Shown one piece after another: positions 41,129 to 49,915 of a stretch of DNA of 64,000 nucleotides (position 1 is the stretch's first letter; every line of letters starts with the position of its first letter). Source of the DNA: Paraburkholderia fynbosensis. GTDB taxonomy: Bacteria > Pseudomonadota > Gammaproteobacteria > Burkholderiales > Burkholderiaceae. Where the stretch lies: assembly GCF_902859935.1 (NCBI RefSeq), contig NZ_CADIKI010000015.1, positions 146,488 to 210,487 on the forward strand. Direction: 5' to 3'. The notes under the pieces were generated by a model, which did not search any database, was not told the origin of the DNA, and saw only the letters and a list, made by a program, of their open reading frames with translations. The position numbers and the translations under genes are program-made.

Positions 41129-41422
41129 ATGAGCAAAGGATATTGGGTAACGAGTTACCGCAAGACCAACGACGCGTCGAAGCTGGCCGCTTACGCGCAA
41201 CTCGCCGCGCCTGCCGTGGCGGCTGCCGGCGGCAAGTTCATCGTGCGCGGTGTGGCTGATGAGGCGCGCGAGCAGGGCCTGAAGGAGCGCACTGTCGTCA
41301 TCGAGTTTGCGAGTTACGAGCAGGCGGTCGCCGCTTACGAAAGCGAAGCCTACAAGAAAGCGCTCGAAGCGCTGGGTGACGGCGTCGAGCGCGATTTGCG
41401 CATTGTTCGCGGCACGGACTAA
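41129..41422 (+). CDS. DUF1330 domain-containing protein
   Basis: A 97-residue cytoplasmic protein of the DUF1330 dimeric alpha/beta-barrel family. GYWVTSYRKTND at the N-terminus, AAGGKFIVRG in the middle and FASYEQAVAAYESEAYKKAL are typical. The family is of uncertain function and related to ferredoxin-like monooxygenase folds. ATG 41129 has AAAGGAGAGG directly upstream, a strong ribosome site. It is a single gene ending before the bidirectional hairpin at 41486. Confidence 0.88.
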   Translation: MSKGYWVTSYRKTNDASKLAAYAQLAAPAVAAAGGKFIVRGVADEAREQGLKERTVVIEFASYEQAVAAYESEAYKKALEALGDGVERDLRIVRGTD

Positions 41423-41485
41423 CGCAGTGGATGCAGTGGGCAAGCCAATGCCCTATCGCACTGATATGCAGTAGTGAGGCGTTGG

Positions 41486-41513
41486 GCCGTCAATACAGAA
41501 CTGGATTGACGGC
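41486..41513. terminator. bidirectional hairpin between DUF1330 and ABC operon ends
   Basis: GCCGTCAAT and ATTGACGGC form a perfect 9-bp stem with a 10-nt loop between two convergent genes. No T run follows on either side, so termination strength is uncertain. Confidence 0.5.
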
Positions 41514-41557
41514 TCGCCGCGAGAGCAAGCCACCACCGGTTTTCGGCCCGCGCCAGC

Positions 41558-42409
41558 TCACTTCACCGCCCCCAACGCCAGCCCCTTCACCAGATACCTC
41601 TGCAACCACGCGAACACGATCGAAACCGGCAGTGTCGCGCAGAGCGTAGCGGCCATCACCAGGTGCCACTGGACGACGTATTTCCCTGCGACCATATCCG
41701 TCACCTGCACGGTGAGCGTCTTGTTCTCCGGCGACCGGATCAACGTATAAACCACGGCGAACTCGTTCCACGCGTTGATGAACGTGAAGATCGCCGTCAC
41801 GACGATCGCCGGCACCGCCAGCGGCAGGAACACCTTGAACACCGCCTTGGTGCGCCCACATCCTTCGAGCCAGGCCGACTCTTCCAGATCGCGCGGCACC
41901 GTCTGGAAGTACGAAGACAGCATCCACACCGCAAACGCGATGTTGAAGGCCGCGTACGAAACGATCACGCCGATCTTGGAGTCGACCAGGTTGCCATCGC
42001 CGAACGGAATCATCGCGGCGAGCCGGAACAGACCGACCACGAGCAGAATGGGCGACAGCATCTGCGTGACGAGCAGAAACTGGCGATACAGGCCACGTCC
42101 GCGAAACGGAAAGCGGGCGAGCGCATAAGCGGCAGGCAAGCTCACAGCCAGGGCGAGCATCGTCGACAGCAAGCTGATGATCGTGCTATTGCGCAGGGCC
42201 ACGCCGAAGTTGGCCGCTTCCCACATGTCGATGAAATTGCGCCACTGCCACTGCACAGGCAGCCAGCGCGCCGGATAGACAAAGATCTCGGAAGCCGGCT
42301 TCAACGCCGTGAAGAACATGACGGCGAACGGAAACAGCACGACCACCACCAGCGGCGACAGCGCGAGCCAGCACCACAGCGAGCGCTTCATCTTCGCGTC
42401 GAAACTCAT
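41558..42409 (-). CDS. carbohydrate ABC transporter permease (MalG type)
   Basis: A 283-residue inner-membrane permease with six predicted helices and the cytosolic EAA loop (EESAWLEGCGRTKAVFKVFLP) that docks the ATPase. N-terminal LSPLVVVVLFPFAVMFFTALKP is typical of MalG/UgpE-like subunits. Its ATG overlaps the stop of the MalF-type gene. It works with the binding protein at 43472 and the ATPase at 45854, encoded divergently. The transported sugar or polyol is not identified. Confidence 0.93.
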   Translation of the reverse strand: MSFDAKMKRSLWCWLALSPLVVVVLFPFAVMFFTALKPASEIFVYPARWLPVQWQWRNFIDMWEAANFGVALRNSTIISLLSTMLALAVSLPAAYALARFPFRGRGLYRQFLLVTQMLSPILLVVGLFRLAAMIPFGDGNLVDSKIGVIVSYAAFNIAFAVWMLSSYFQTVPRDLEESAWLEGCGRTKAVFKVFLPLAVPAIVVTAIFTFINAWNEFAVVYTLIRSPENKTLTVQVTDMVAGKYVVQWHLVMAATLCATLPVSIVFAWLQRYLVKGLALGAVK

Positions 42410-43296
42410 GACGGCTCTCCTTCTTTCGCGGGCTGCAGGCGCAGATAGGCAATCGAGAAAAGAAACAGCATGACGAGCATGATCAGCGAGACGGCGGCGG
42501 CTTCGCCGGGACGGCCGAGCCGGAACCCCAGCTCATACAGGTACGTGACGAGAATGTGCGTGCTGTTGTCGGGGCCGCCTTGCGTCATCACCCAGATAAT
42601 CGGGAACGAGTTGAACACGTAGATCACGTTCAGCAGGATTGTCATGTTGATGAACGGGCGCAGCAGCGGCATCGTCAGCTTGCGGAACTGTTGCCACGCG
42701 CTCGCGCCGTCGATTCGCGCGGCTTCGTAGATGTCGCCGGGCACCGACGACAGGCCGCCCAGCAGGATCGTCACAGTAAAGGGAATCGACACCAGAATGC
42801 CGACGGCGATCTCCACCGGGAACGCGAGCTCCGGCGTCGCGAGCCAATGGATGGGTCCGCCTATCAAGCCGAGCCGCTGCAACGTGACATTGACCATGCC
42901 GTAGTCGTCGTTGAAGGCCCAGCGCCAGACCACGGCGGTCATTGTCAGCGAGACGGACCACGGCAGCATCACGATGGTGCGCGCCACGCCGCGCCCATGA
43001 AAATCCTGATTCAGCACCAGGGCGACCGGCACCGAAATCAGCACCGTGCCGCCCACCACGCAGACGGTCCAGATGATCGTGCGCTGGGTCGACGCGATGA
43101 ACACGGGGTCGTTGAAAACCGCATAGAAATTCTGCAGGCCGGTGAAATCGCGAATCGCGCCGAAGCGTGAGACTTCGTGCAGCGATTGCCACACGATGTT
43201 GAAAATCGGATAGCTGATGATGAAAAGCGCCAGTATCAGACTCGGCGCAATCAGCAACCAGGGCGCTTGCAAGCGCGAAGAAGCGGAACGGCTCAT
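42406..43296 (-). CDS. carbohydrate ABC transporter permease (MalF type)
   Basis: A 296-residue permease with six helices. It carries the EAA loop EAARIDGASAWQQFRKLTMP and NSFPIIWVMTQGGP near the C-terminus, typical of UgpA/MalF-like subunits. It pairs with the MalG-type subunit, whose gene overlaps its 3' end. It lies 175 nt after the binding-protein gene; a long hairpin between them probably lowers permease expression relative to the binding protein. Confidence 0.93.
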   Translation of the reverse strand: MSRSASSRLQAPWLLIAPSLILALFIISYPIFNIVWQSLHEVSRFGAIRDFTGLQNFYAVFNDPVFIASTQRTIIWTVCVVGGTVLISVPVALVLNQDFHGRGVARTIVMLPWSVSLTMTAVVWRWAFNDDYGMVNVTLQRLGLIGGPIHWLATPELAFPVEIAVGILVSIPFTVTILLGGLSSVPGDIYEAARIDGASAWQQFRKLTMPLLRPFINMTILLNVIYVFNSFPIIWVMTQGGPDNSTHILVTYLYELGFRLGRPGEAAAVSLIMLVMLFLFSIAYLRLQPAKEGEPS

Positions 43297-43358
43297 GCGT
43301 GCTCGATCGTGAGACGCGCCCGCGTTATGCAGCGGGCGCGACGGGATGGGCCGAAAAC

Positions 43359-43390
43359 ATCAGGTGCGATCAGGTGCAATCAGGTGCGTC
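43359..43390 (+). repeat. three tandem 10-bp repeats
   Basis: ATCAGGTGCG, ATCAGGTGCA and ATCAGGTGCG follow each other directly before the hairpin in the binding protein-permease spacer. They are too few to assign a role. Confidence 0.6.
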
Positions 43391-43396
43391 ACAGCC

Positions 43397-43435
43397 GGAA
43401 CGCGCGCCGCCTTTGGCAACGGCGGCGCGCGTTCC
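43397..43435 (-). terminator. 15-bp perfect stem-loop between binding-protein and permease genes
   Basis: GGAACGCGCGCCGCC and its exact complement flank a 9-nt loop, 37 nt after the binding-protein stop (43472). No T run follows on the minus strand. Such hairpins between malE-like and malF-like genes protect the upstream mRNA and attenuate readthrough, giving more binding protein than permease. Confidence 0.65.
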
Positions 43436-43471
43436 GGGTTCAACAAATCCCACCGCGAAGCGACGACGCGA

Positions 43472-44704
43472 TCAATGACCGAGCGACTTGTTCGCTTGCG
43501 CGGCCGCCGCATTGAGCGCAGCAGCCGGCTGCGCCTTGCCGAGGTAGATCGACTGCATCGCGTCGGTTACGGCCTTCGCGGTGTCTTCCCAGCCGGTCAC
43601 GGTCGGTGCGAAGTGGGCCGTCGGCAGCAGCGCGACGAATGCTTTGGTATCCGGATCGTTGAACGCCGGATCGGTCGCTTCGGCCTTCGTGGTCGGCAGG
43701 AAGCCTTCGGTCGTCGTGAACTCGACGCGCGGTTCCTTCGTGAACAGATAGTCGAGGAACTTCCATGCCGACTTCTTCACTTTCGAGTTCTTGAACATCA
43801 CGATCGAATCGGTGACGGCATAGGTGGCGTGCGTGGTGCCCATCGGAATCGGATCGATACCGTACTTCAGATTCGGCGCTTCCTTCTTGATCTGCTTCGC
43901 GAGGAACGGCGCAGAAATCATCATCGCGACGCGGCCCTGCTTGAACAGGTTCTGCACGTCTTCGCGGCTGTAGCCGGTCACGCCCGGTTGCGTGAGGCCC
44001 TGATCGATCATGGTCTTGTACAGCGTGGCCGCCTTGATGCCGGCCGGCGAATTGAACGCCGCCTTGCCGTCCTTGCCGACCACGTCGCCGCCGTTGGTCC
44101 ATAGCGCGTAGTAATAGTAGACGTCGGTTTCGATTTCCTTGCCTTGCAGACCGAAGCCGGCGATGCCTTGCGCTTTCAGTTTCTTCGACGCATTGATCAC
44201 GTCGTCCCAGGTCTTCGGACCGTCGGGGTAGCCGACCTTCGCGAGCAGATCCTTGTTGTAGTACAACGCGCGTGCGGACGCGGCGATCGGCAGGCCGTAG
44301 GTCTTGCCGTTAATCTGACCAGGCGCCAGGAACGGACCGATGAAGCGGCCCTTGAAGTTCGCGTCCATATAACCGTCGAGCGGCTCGGCCACGTCGTCCT
44401 TCACGAAGTCGAGCAGCCAGCGCGTGCCGACGATCGCGAGGTCGGCGTTGGCGTTGCCCGAGATGTCCGTTTGCAGCTTCTGTTGCAGCGTGTCCCAGTT
44501 CACGTCTTCGATCTTGATGGTCGTGCCGGGGTTGGCCTTCTCGAAGTTGCGGGCCATTTTTTCGAAGTACGGCGCAGTCGCGTCGCTGTAGTGGGCGACG
44601 GTGACGCGGACCGTGTCGGCGTGAGCCGCGACGGCGATACCTGCAAACGCGAGCGCCACGGCAACTTTGCCGAGCGCGAGGGAAGCACGGGCATGCAACG
44701 ACAT
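43472..44704 (-). CDS. sugar ABC transporter substrate-binding protein
   Basis: A 410-residue periplasmic binding protein (family 1, MalE-like) with a signal peptide (cleavage near AAHADT). The start of the mature protein (VRVTVAHYSDATAPYFEKMARNFEK) and the GLPIAASARALYYNKDLL region are characteristic. ATG 44704 follows GGAGAGAGAA. It is first in the minus-strand half of a divergent cluster. Binding specificity is unknown; the adjacent dehydrogenase and RpiR regulator suggest a sugar or polyol. Confidence 0.93.
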   Translation of the reverse strand: MSLHARASLALGKVAVALAFAGIAVAAHADTVRVTVAHYSDATAPYFEKMARNFEKANPGTTIKIEDVNWDTLQQKLQTDISGNANADLAIVGTRWLLDFVKDDVAEPLDGYMDANFKGRFIGPFLAPGQINGKTYGLPIAASARALYYNKDLLAKVGYPDGPKTWDDVINASKKLKAQGIAGFGLQGKEIETDVYYYYALWTNGGDVVGKDGKAAFNSPAGIKAATLYKTMIDQGLTQPGVTGYSREDVQNLFKQGRVAMMISAPFLAKQIKKEAPNLKYGIDPIPMGTTHATYAVTDSIVMFKNSKVKKSAWKFLDYLFTKEPRVEFTTTEGFLPTTKAEATDPAFNDPDTKAFVALLPTAHFAPTVTGWEDTAKAVTDAMQSIYLGKAQPAAALNAAAAQANKSLGH

Positions 44705-44812
44705 TTCTCTCTCCTGTGTCGAACGGAGTGGGCGCTTTCGCGTTTGCTCCGGTCCCATCCAACGATGGTGGGGTGGTCTGCTGCCGTCGCCGGCCGCTTG
44801 GGATGAATTGTT

Positions 44813-44827
44813 TGAAAAAATCCTACA
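44813..44827. promoter_or_regulatory. RpiR operator candidate, copy 1
   Basis: TGAAAAAATCCTACA matches the reverse complement of the site at 44978-44992 at 12 of 15 positions. It lies 109 nt before the binding-protein start. The 330-nt divergent region contains both sites. Confidence 0.5.
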
Positions 44828-44853
44828 TGACGCAAAATTGCTTGTCACGTAGG
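44822..44853. promoter_or_regulatory. 10-bp inverted repeat in the divergent sugar promoter
   Basis: CCTACATGAC (44822-44831) and GTCACGTAGG (44844-44853) are complementary at 9 of 10 positions with a 12-nt spacer. The left arm overlaps operator copy 1. It may extend the same regulator-binding region. Confidence 0.45.
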
Positions 44854-44977
44854 GTCTGCGATATTTTTCCAAGCTGGTTTTGTGCATATGATGCTTTAAA
44901 ACAGGGGTATTCTTATCACGCGATGTCATGGATACCCAATCTTCGGGATGACTAGTCAACTGTCTTGCCGTTAGTTT

Positions 44978-44992
44978 TGTAGGAAATTTACA
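44978..44992. promoter_or_regulatory. RpiR operator candidate, copy 2
   Basis: TGTAGGAAATTTACA has TGTA/TACA arms, as in sites of RpiR-family regulators such as HexR. It lies 43 nt before the dehydrogenase start and matches copy 1 in inverse orientation. Confidence 0.5.
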
Positions 44993-45034
44993 CGCTGCGA
45001 AGCTGGCGGGCGGCGATCGAGGAGCGAGGCGGAC

Positions 45035-45808
45035 ATGAATCGTGTGGTGTTGGTAACGGGCGCTTGCGGCGGTATCGGCAGCGTGTTGTGCAAGCGCTTC
45101 GTGGAAGAGGGCGATACGGTGTTCGCGCTCGACATCGACGCGGCCGCGCTGAGCGCGTTGGCCGCGCAACTCGGCGCGGCGCACGTCACGCCGATCGCCG
45201 TCGATCTCGGCGACGCCGCCGCGGTGCAGCAAGCGGTGGTCGCCGCCGTCGAGACACGCGGTCCCGTGGACGTGCTGGTCGCGAACGCCGGCGCGGCGTT
45301 GGGCACGACGCTCGCCACCACCGATGCCGCGAGCTGGCAGCGCGATATTCATCTGAATCTGAACGGCACGTATCACACGGTGGAGGCGGTACGGACGTCG
45401 ATGATCGAGCGGCAGCGCGGCGCGCTGGTGCTGATCGGTTCGGTGAACGGCATGGCCGCGCTCGGTCATCCGGCGTACAGCGCGGCGAAGGCCGGACTGA
45501 TCAGCTACACGAAGGCGCTCGCGATCGAACTGGGCCGTTATGGCATTCGCGCCAACATCGTGTGTCCGGGCACCGTGAAGACGCAGGCCTGGCAGGCGCG
45601 TGTCGACAAGAATCCGCAGGTCTTCGAGGATCTGAAGAAGTGGTACCCGTTGCGCGACTTCGCGACACCCGACGACATCGCCGACGCGGTGCTGTTTCTC
45701 GCGTCGCCGATGGCGCGCGTGATTACCGGCGTTGCGTTGCCGGTCGACGGCGGTCTGATGGCGGGCAATCGTCTGATGGCGGAAGAACTGACGCTCGAAT
45801 CGCTTTGA
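45035..45808 (+). CDS. SDR family oxidoreductase (sugar/polyol dehydrogenase candidate)
   Basis: A 257-residue short-chain dehydrogenase with TGACGGIG (8-15) for the cofactor, ANAG, and catalytic S/Y/K in IGSVNG and PAYSAAKAG. The Asp in FALDIDAAAL suggests NAD(H) preference. It is the first gene of the plus-strand half of the sugar cluster, 45 nt before the ATPase. It probably oxidises the imported sugar or polyol to a keto-sugar. The exact substrate is inferred only from context. Confidence 0.9.
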   Translation: MNRVVLVTGACGGIGSVLCKRFVEEGDTVFALDIDAAALSALAAQLGAAHVTPIAVDLGDAAAVQQAVVAAVETRGPVDVLVANAGAALGTTLATTDAASWQRDIHLNLNGTYHTVEAVRTSMIERQRGALVLIGSVNGMAALGHPAYSAAKAGLISYTKALAIELGRYGIRANIVCPGTVKTQAWQARVDKNPQVFEDLKKWYPLRDFATPDDIADAVLFLASPMARVITGVALPVDGGLMAGNRLMAEELTLESL

Positions 45809-45853
45809 ACCGCTACACACTCCGCATCAACGCAGCAAGACAATGAGGACAGC

Positions 45854-46936
45854 ATGGCAGCAGTGCAACTGAGCGGCATCTTCAAACGCTACGGCGACAC
45901 GCAAGTGGTGCACGGCATCGATCTCGACATCGACGACGGCGAGTTCGTCGTACTGGTCGGGCCGTCGGGCTGCGGCAAGAGCACGCTGATGCGGATGGTG
46001 GCCGGACTCGAAGAGATCAGCGGCGGCGATCTGATGATCGGCGGCACGCGGGCGAATTCGCTCGCGCCGCAGCAGCGCAATATTTCGATGGTGTTCCAGA
46101 GTTACGCACTCTATCCGCATCTGTCCGTCTACGAGAACATTGCGTTCGGTCCGCGTATTCGTAAGGAATCCTCGGCGAGTTTCAAGCCGCGCATCGAAGC
46201 CGCCGCGAAGATGCTGAACCTCAGCGGCTATCTGGACCGCTTGCCGCGCGCGCTGTCGGGCGGTCAGCGGCAACGCGTGGCGATGGGGCGCGCGGTGGTG
46301 CGTGAGCCGTCGCTGTTTCTATTCGACGAACCGCTGTCAAATCTCGACGCCAAGCTGCGCGTGCAGATGCGCACGGAGATCAAGGCGCTGCATCAGCGGC
46401 TGAAGAATACGGTGATCTACGTCACGCACGATCAGATCGAAGCGATGACGATGGCCGACCGCATCGTCGTGATGAACGCGGGGCGCATCGAGCAGATCGG
46501 GCGTCCGCTGGAGCTGTACGATCATCCGGCGAACCTGTTCGTCGCGAGCTTCCTTGGCTCGCCGTCGATGAATTTTGCCGAGGGCGTGATCGTGAATCGC
46601 GCACAAGGGCAGGGCCTTGCATTGAAACTCGCGGACGGCGCCGAGATCGTGCTGGAGAGCGTGCCCGCCACGGCCACGGCCGGCGCGAAGGTCACGCTCG
46701 GCGTGCGGCCGGAACATATCGAAACCGTCACGCAGACGCCGGACGCCGTGCTCGAAGTCGAAGTGGTCGAGCCGACCGGTGCGGAGACGCACTTGTACGG
46801 GAAAATAGGCGGCAATACGTGGTGCGTGACGACGCGCCAGCGCTCGAAAGTCGAGCCTGGCCAGCGCGTAACGCTGCGCTTGCCGGCCGAGCATATTCAT
46901 CTGTTCGATACGGAGAGTGGACGCAGGCTGGTCTGA
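45854..46936 (+). CDS. sugar ABC transporter ATPase (UgpC/MalK type)
   Basis: A 360-residue ATPase that energises the permease pair at 41558-43296. Walker A is GPSGCGKST (36-44), the signature is LSGGQ (134-138), Walker B LFLFDEP follows about 20 residues later, and the switch His is in YVTHDQ. The C-terminal TOBE region (about 240-360) includes LGVRPEHIE and is used for regulation in MalK. It is in the divergent half with the dehydrogenase and the RpiR gene. Confidence 0.95.
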   Translation: MAAVQLSGIFKRYGDTQVVHGIDLDIDDGEFVVLVGPSGCGKSTLMRMVAGLEEISGGDLMIGGTRANSLAPQQRNISMVFQSYALYPHLSVYENIAFGPRIRKESSASFKPRIEAAAKMLNLSGYLDRLPRALSGGQRQRVAMGRAVVREPSLFLFDEPLSNLDAKLRVQMRTEIKALHQRLKNTVIYVTHDQIEAMTMADRIVVMNAGRIEQIGRPLELYDHPANLFVASFLGSPSMNFAEGVIVNRAQGQGLALKLADGAEIVLESVPATATAGAKVTLGVRPEHIETVTQTPDAVLEVEVVEPTGAETHLYGKIGGNTWCVTTRQRSKVEPGQRVTLRLPAEHIHLFDTESGRRLV

Positions 46937-47019
46937 ACCGCGTGTTGCCGCTTGAACTCCATTCAAGCTGATCGAAGCTGCGAGCGACGCGGATTCATTT
47001 AACCCTCGAGGAACACCGG

Positions 47020-47883
47020 GTGTCCGCACCGAACTTGATTCCCCACATCCGCAGCGCACTTGCCAGTTTGCGGCCCGCCGAACGCAAGGTCGCCGACATG
47101 GTGTTGAGCGACGTCGACTTCGCGATGCGCGCGAGCATCACCGAACTGGCGCAGCGCGCGGAGGTGTCCGAGCCTTCCGTCACGCGCTTTTGCCGCGCGA
47201 TCGGCGCGCATGGGCTGCGCGACTTCAAGATGCAACTGGCGCAGAGCGTCGCGGGCGGAATGCCGTACGCATCGACGGCGGTGGCGCGCGACGACGACGT
47301 GCAAACCTTGATGGGCAAGGTCGGCGAGGCGGCGATCGACGGCATAACGCATGCGTGCGGCGCGCTGGACCCGGCGGTGGTCGAAAGTGCGATTGCGGCG
47401 TTGTCGAGCGCAGGGCGGGTGTTTTTCTTCGGCGTGGGTTCCGGCTCGGGGCTCGTCGCGCAAGATGCGGCGTTGCGGTTCTTGCGAATCGATATTGCGT
47501 CCACGGCGTTTACCGACGGTCATTTGCAGCGGCTGTACGCGGGCCTGATGGAACCGGGCGACGTAGCCTTTGCGATTTCGCATTCGGGCCGCAGCGTCGA
47601 AGTGAACGAGAGCATTCAGATTGCCAAGGAGCGCGGCGCGACCACGATTGCATTGACCAATGTCGGTTCCCGGCTCGCATGGCTCGTCGATATTGCGCTG
47701 CTGCTGCGCGTGCCGAGTCCGGTCGATCCGAATACGCCGGGCGTGTCGCGGCTCGTGCATCTGTGCATCATGGATGCACTAGCGATTGGCGTCGCGCTGA
47801 AGGCCGGGCCGAAGACACTCGAGAAGATGCGGCATGCGAAGGCGAGGCTGGCATCGCATGGGCCCCAGGACGCGGGCGATTGA
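47020..47883 (+). CDS. RpiR/MurR family transcriptional regulator
   Basis: A 287-residue regulator. The N-terminal RpiR helix-turn-helix (about 1-77: SITELAQRAEVSEPSVTRFCRAIG) is joined to a C-terminal SIS phosphosugar-binding domain (about 125-260) with GSGLVAQDAALRF and HSGRSVEVNESIQIAKERG. GTG 47020 follows GAGGA at 7 nt. It is 83 nt after the ATPase gene and is the likely regulator of the whole divergent sugar cluster, responding to a phosphorylated or oxidised sugar. Confidence 0.93.
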   Translation: MSAPNLIPHIRSALASLRPAERKVADMVLSDVDFAMRASITELAQRAEVSEPSVTRFCRAIGAHGLRDFKMQLAQSVAGGMPYASTAVARDDDVQTLMGKVGEAAIDGITHACGALDPAVVESAIAALSSAGRVFFFGVGSGSGLVAQDAALRFLRIDIASTAFTDGHLQRLYAGLMEPGDVAFAISHSGRSVEVNESIQIAKERGATTIALTNVGSRLAWLVDIALLLRVPSPVDPNTPGVSRLVHLCIMDALAIGVALKAGPKTLEKMRHAKARLASHGPQDAGD

Positions 47884-47908
47884 GTGCTGTTGTGTGGTTT
47901 GTTCGGAA

Positions 47909-47928
47909 GCCGGTGGCCTTGCGCCGGC
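47909..47928 (+). terminator. hairpin between the rpiR-type and IclR genes
   Basis: GCCGG (47909-47913) and CCGGC (47924-47928) close a stem with a 10-nt loop, followed by a pyrimidine-rich ATTCTTCTTC. It lies between convergent genes and may stop transcription of the sugar operon. Confidence 0.45.
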
Positions 47929-47938
47929 CCATTCTTCT

Positions 47939-48790
47939 TCAACTCCCGTCGGTTGCGGGCATCCAGCCAAACCTGCGCGACAGCCTCGACACCGCCGCAC
48001 GCAACGTCTGCGCAGGGTCGCCCGCCAGTTCGCTATCGAAACTCCCGCTCGGCCCCATTAACGCCAGCACGAGGCAGATGCTGCCGGTATGGTCGAACAC
48101 CGGCGCAGCCAGGGTGCTGATGCCGGGCACGGGGCGGCTCAATGCCGTATCGATGCCGTTCGCCCGGATCCGCGCGAGCCGTTGCGCGTAGGGTGGGCTC
48201 GCCGGCGCGAATTCCGGCTTGTCCGCAACGGGGGCTCCGGTCCCCGCCCCCGCCAGCCGCAAGTGATCCTGGGCGAGCAGACCCGCGCGAACATCATCCG
48301 CGACATAGGCCGCGAACACGCGGCCGATCGCGGTGTTCACCAACGACAGCACCGTGCCGACCCGCAGGCTCACATGCAACGGTCGCGCCGATTCCTCCAG
48401 CCGCACGACGGTCGGCCCGAGCGGCCCGAGCACCGCCATCGCCACGCTCATTGCCGTCGATGCCGCCAGTTCGACCACTTCGGGCTCTGCTTCACGCGTC
48501 GGCGACAGTCTTTGCAAGCCGATCAAACCTAGTTCCAGCGCGAGCGGCCCGGCTTCGAAACAGCCGGCCGCATTGCGATTGAGCAGGCCGATTTTCAGCA
48601 GACTCACCAGGTGCGGGAATGCCTTCGCCGGCGGCATGCCGGCTGCCGCCGCCAGATCGCGCAAGCTCAAGGGGCGCGCCGCGGTGACCAGTGCGGTCAG
48701 CAATTCGCCCGTGCTATCGAGCGACTGGATGCCGCGCTGCGGCTTCGCATCGGTGCCTGAAGGGGGAGATCGGTCGGGAGAGTCGGTCAC
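47939..48790 (-). CDS. IclR family transcriptional regulator (copy 1)
   Basis: A 283-residue regulator. The winged helix (about 20-85: GIQSLDSTGELLTALVTAARPLSLRDLAAAAGM in parts) precedes the GAF-like effector domain (about 100-270). GTG 48790 overlaps the stop of the second IclR gene (GTGA). The two proteins share the same layout and short motifs (QRGIQS, GRVFAA/GRVFCA), so they arose by duplication. They may act as a hetero-oligomer on the promoter at 49730. Confidence 0.9.
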   Translation of the reverse strand: MTDSPDRSPPSGTDAKPQRGIQSLDSTGELLTALVTAARPLSLRDLAAAAGMPPAKAFPHLVSLLKIGLLNRNAAGCFEAGPLALELGLIGLQRLSPTREAEPEVVELAASTAMSVAMAVLGPLGPTVVRLEESARPLHVSLRVGTVLSLVNTAIGRVFAAYVADDVRAGLLAQDHLRLAGAGTGAPVADKPEFAPASPPYAQRLARIRANGIDTALSRPVPGISTLAAPVFDHTGSICLVLALMGPSGSFDSELAGDPAQTLRAAVSRLSRRFGWMPATDGS

Positions 48791-49644
48791 GATGCGGAAG
48801 AAACTGTCAGAGAAGGTGCGGCCGCCAGCTCGGCGCCGATGTCGTGGGCTGCGGCAAGCAGTGCGCGAGCGGTCGGGCCGTCGGCGGTGACATCGATCAC
48901 GCCGGTCGAGCCGATCACCGTCAGCGCGAGCAGCAAACGGCCGTCGCCGTCCAGGACCGGCGCACTCAGGCTGCTGATGCCAGGGCTCGGCGCATCCACG
49001 CTCGCCTCCAATCCGCGCTGGCGAATCCCGTTCAACGCTGCCGCGAAAGCGGCGCTTTCGTCGGGTGGTGTCATCGCGTCATCCGCCGCGCCTGATTGAT
49101 TCGCCCACATCCCGGCCAGCTTGTCGCGCGGCAAAAACGCGCAAAATACGCGCCCCGTCGACGTGGCCGGCAGTGACATCACGGTGCCCACATGCAGATT
49201 GACGTGCAGCGGAAAGCCCGCATGCTCATAGCGGACGATGGTCGGCCCCTGTGGCCCGGCAATGCAGATTGCGACGCTGAATCCGATCGTTTCCGCCAGC
49301 GCCGCGGCGCGCGGCACGGCGGCGCGAAACGCCGGCTGGTTGTCGAGGTGCAGCAAGCCTAGCCGCAGCGACAGCGGTCCGGGTTCATAACGGCCCGACA
49401 GTTCATCGCGCTTGATGAGACCCAGGCGACTCAGGCTCACCAGATAGGCATGCGCCTGTCCCGGTGCGATTTGCGCGGCGCCGGCGAGATCGGAGAGCGC
49501 CAGTGGCGTGCGTGCCTGGGCAAGCGCGAGCAACACCCGGCCGCCCACCTCGACGCTCTGAATGCCACGCTGCGTTTTACCGCCGTGCGCTGGCTCGTCG
49601 CCGCGCGCGCCTTTGCCTGTGGCCGGGTCTGCTGCTTTGCTCAC
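48787..49644 (-). CDS. IclR family transcriptional regulator (copy 2)
   Basis: A 285-residue IclR protein with N-terminal winged helix (QRGIQSVEVGGRVLLALAQ, LSDLAGAAQIAPGQAHAYLVSL in parts) and an effector domain ending near 270. It starts at GTG 49644 and diverges from the MBL/monooxygenase operon. The intervening 271 nt contain a dyad abutting a strong promoter for the divergent operon. The start is somewhat uncertain, as AGGAG overlaps it closely. Confidence 0.9.
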   Translation of the reverse strand: MSKAADPATGKGARGDEPAHGGKTQRGIQSVEVGGRVLLALAQARTPLALSDLAGAAQIAPGQAHAYLVSLSRLGLIKRDELSGRYEPGPLSLRLGLLHLDNQPAFRAAVPRAAALAETIGFSVAICIAGPQGPTIVRYEHAGFPLHVNLHVGTVMSLPATSTGRVFCAFLPRDKLAGMWANQSGAADDAMTPPDESAAFAAALNGIRQRGLEASVDAPSPGISSLSAPVLDGDGRLLLALTVIGSTGVIDVTADGPTARALLAAAHDIGAELAAAPSLTVSSAS

Positions 49645-49729
49645 TCCTGCGCTCGTCCGTAAAAAGCGTCCATCTTAATCGAATGGCCGTTCCTGCCAGC
49701 TTTCATCTTAGGCGTCTTGCGATTTGCGT

Positions 49730-49778
49730 ATAGCGATACATTTCGCTATTGACAAAAAATCGCGGCGAGCCATAAGAT
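49730..49778 (+). promoter_or_regulatory. IclR operator candidate and sigma70 promoter
   Basis: ATAGCGATACATTTCGCTAT (49730-49749) has perfect 7-bp arms. Its last base is the first of TTGACA (49749-49754), followed by an 18-nt spacer and TAAGAT (49773-49778). The promoter reads toward the MBL/monooxygenase operon, and a protein on the dyad would touch its -35. Confidence 0.6.
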
Positions 49779-49915
49779 GCATTCACCCCCGATACACCGA
49801 CGCAGTCATAGAGCCAAAAACGGGGCGAGACAATCTTCCAATACCGTCAGCGCGCGCTTTCCGTGCGCAGCCGGCCGTCGTCTCGCCTCACATCCAACTT
49901 TTGAGGGAGACGAGC

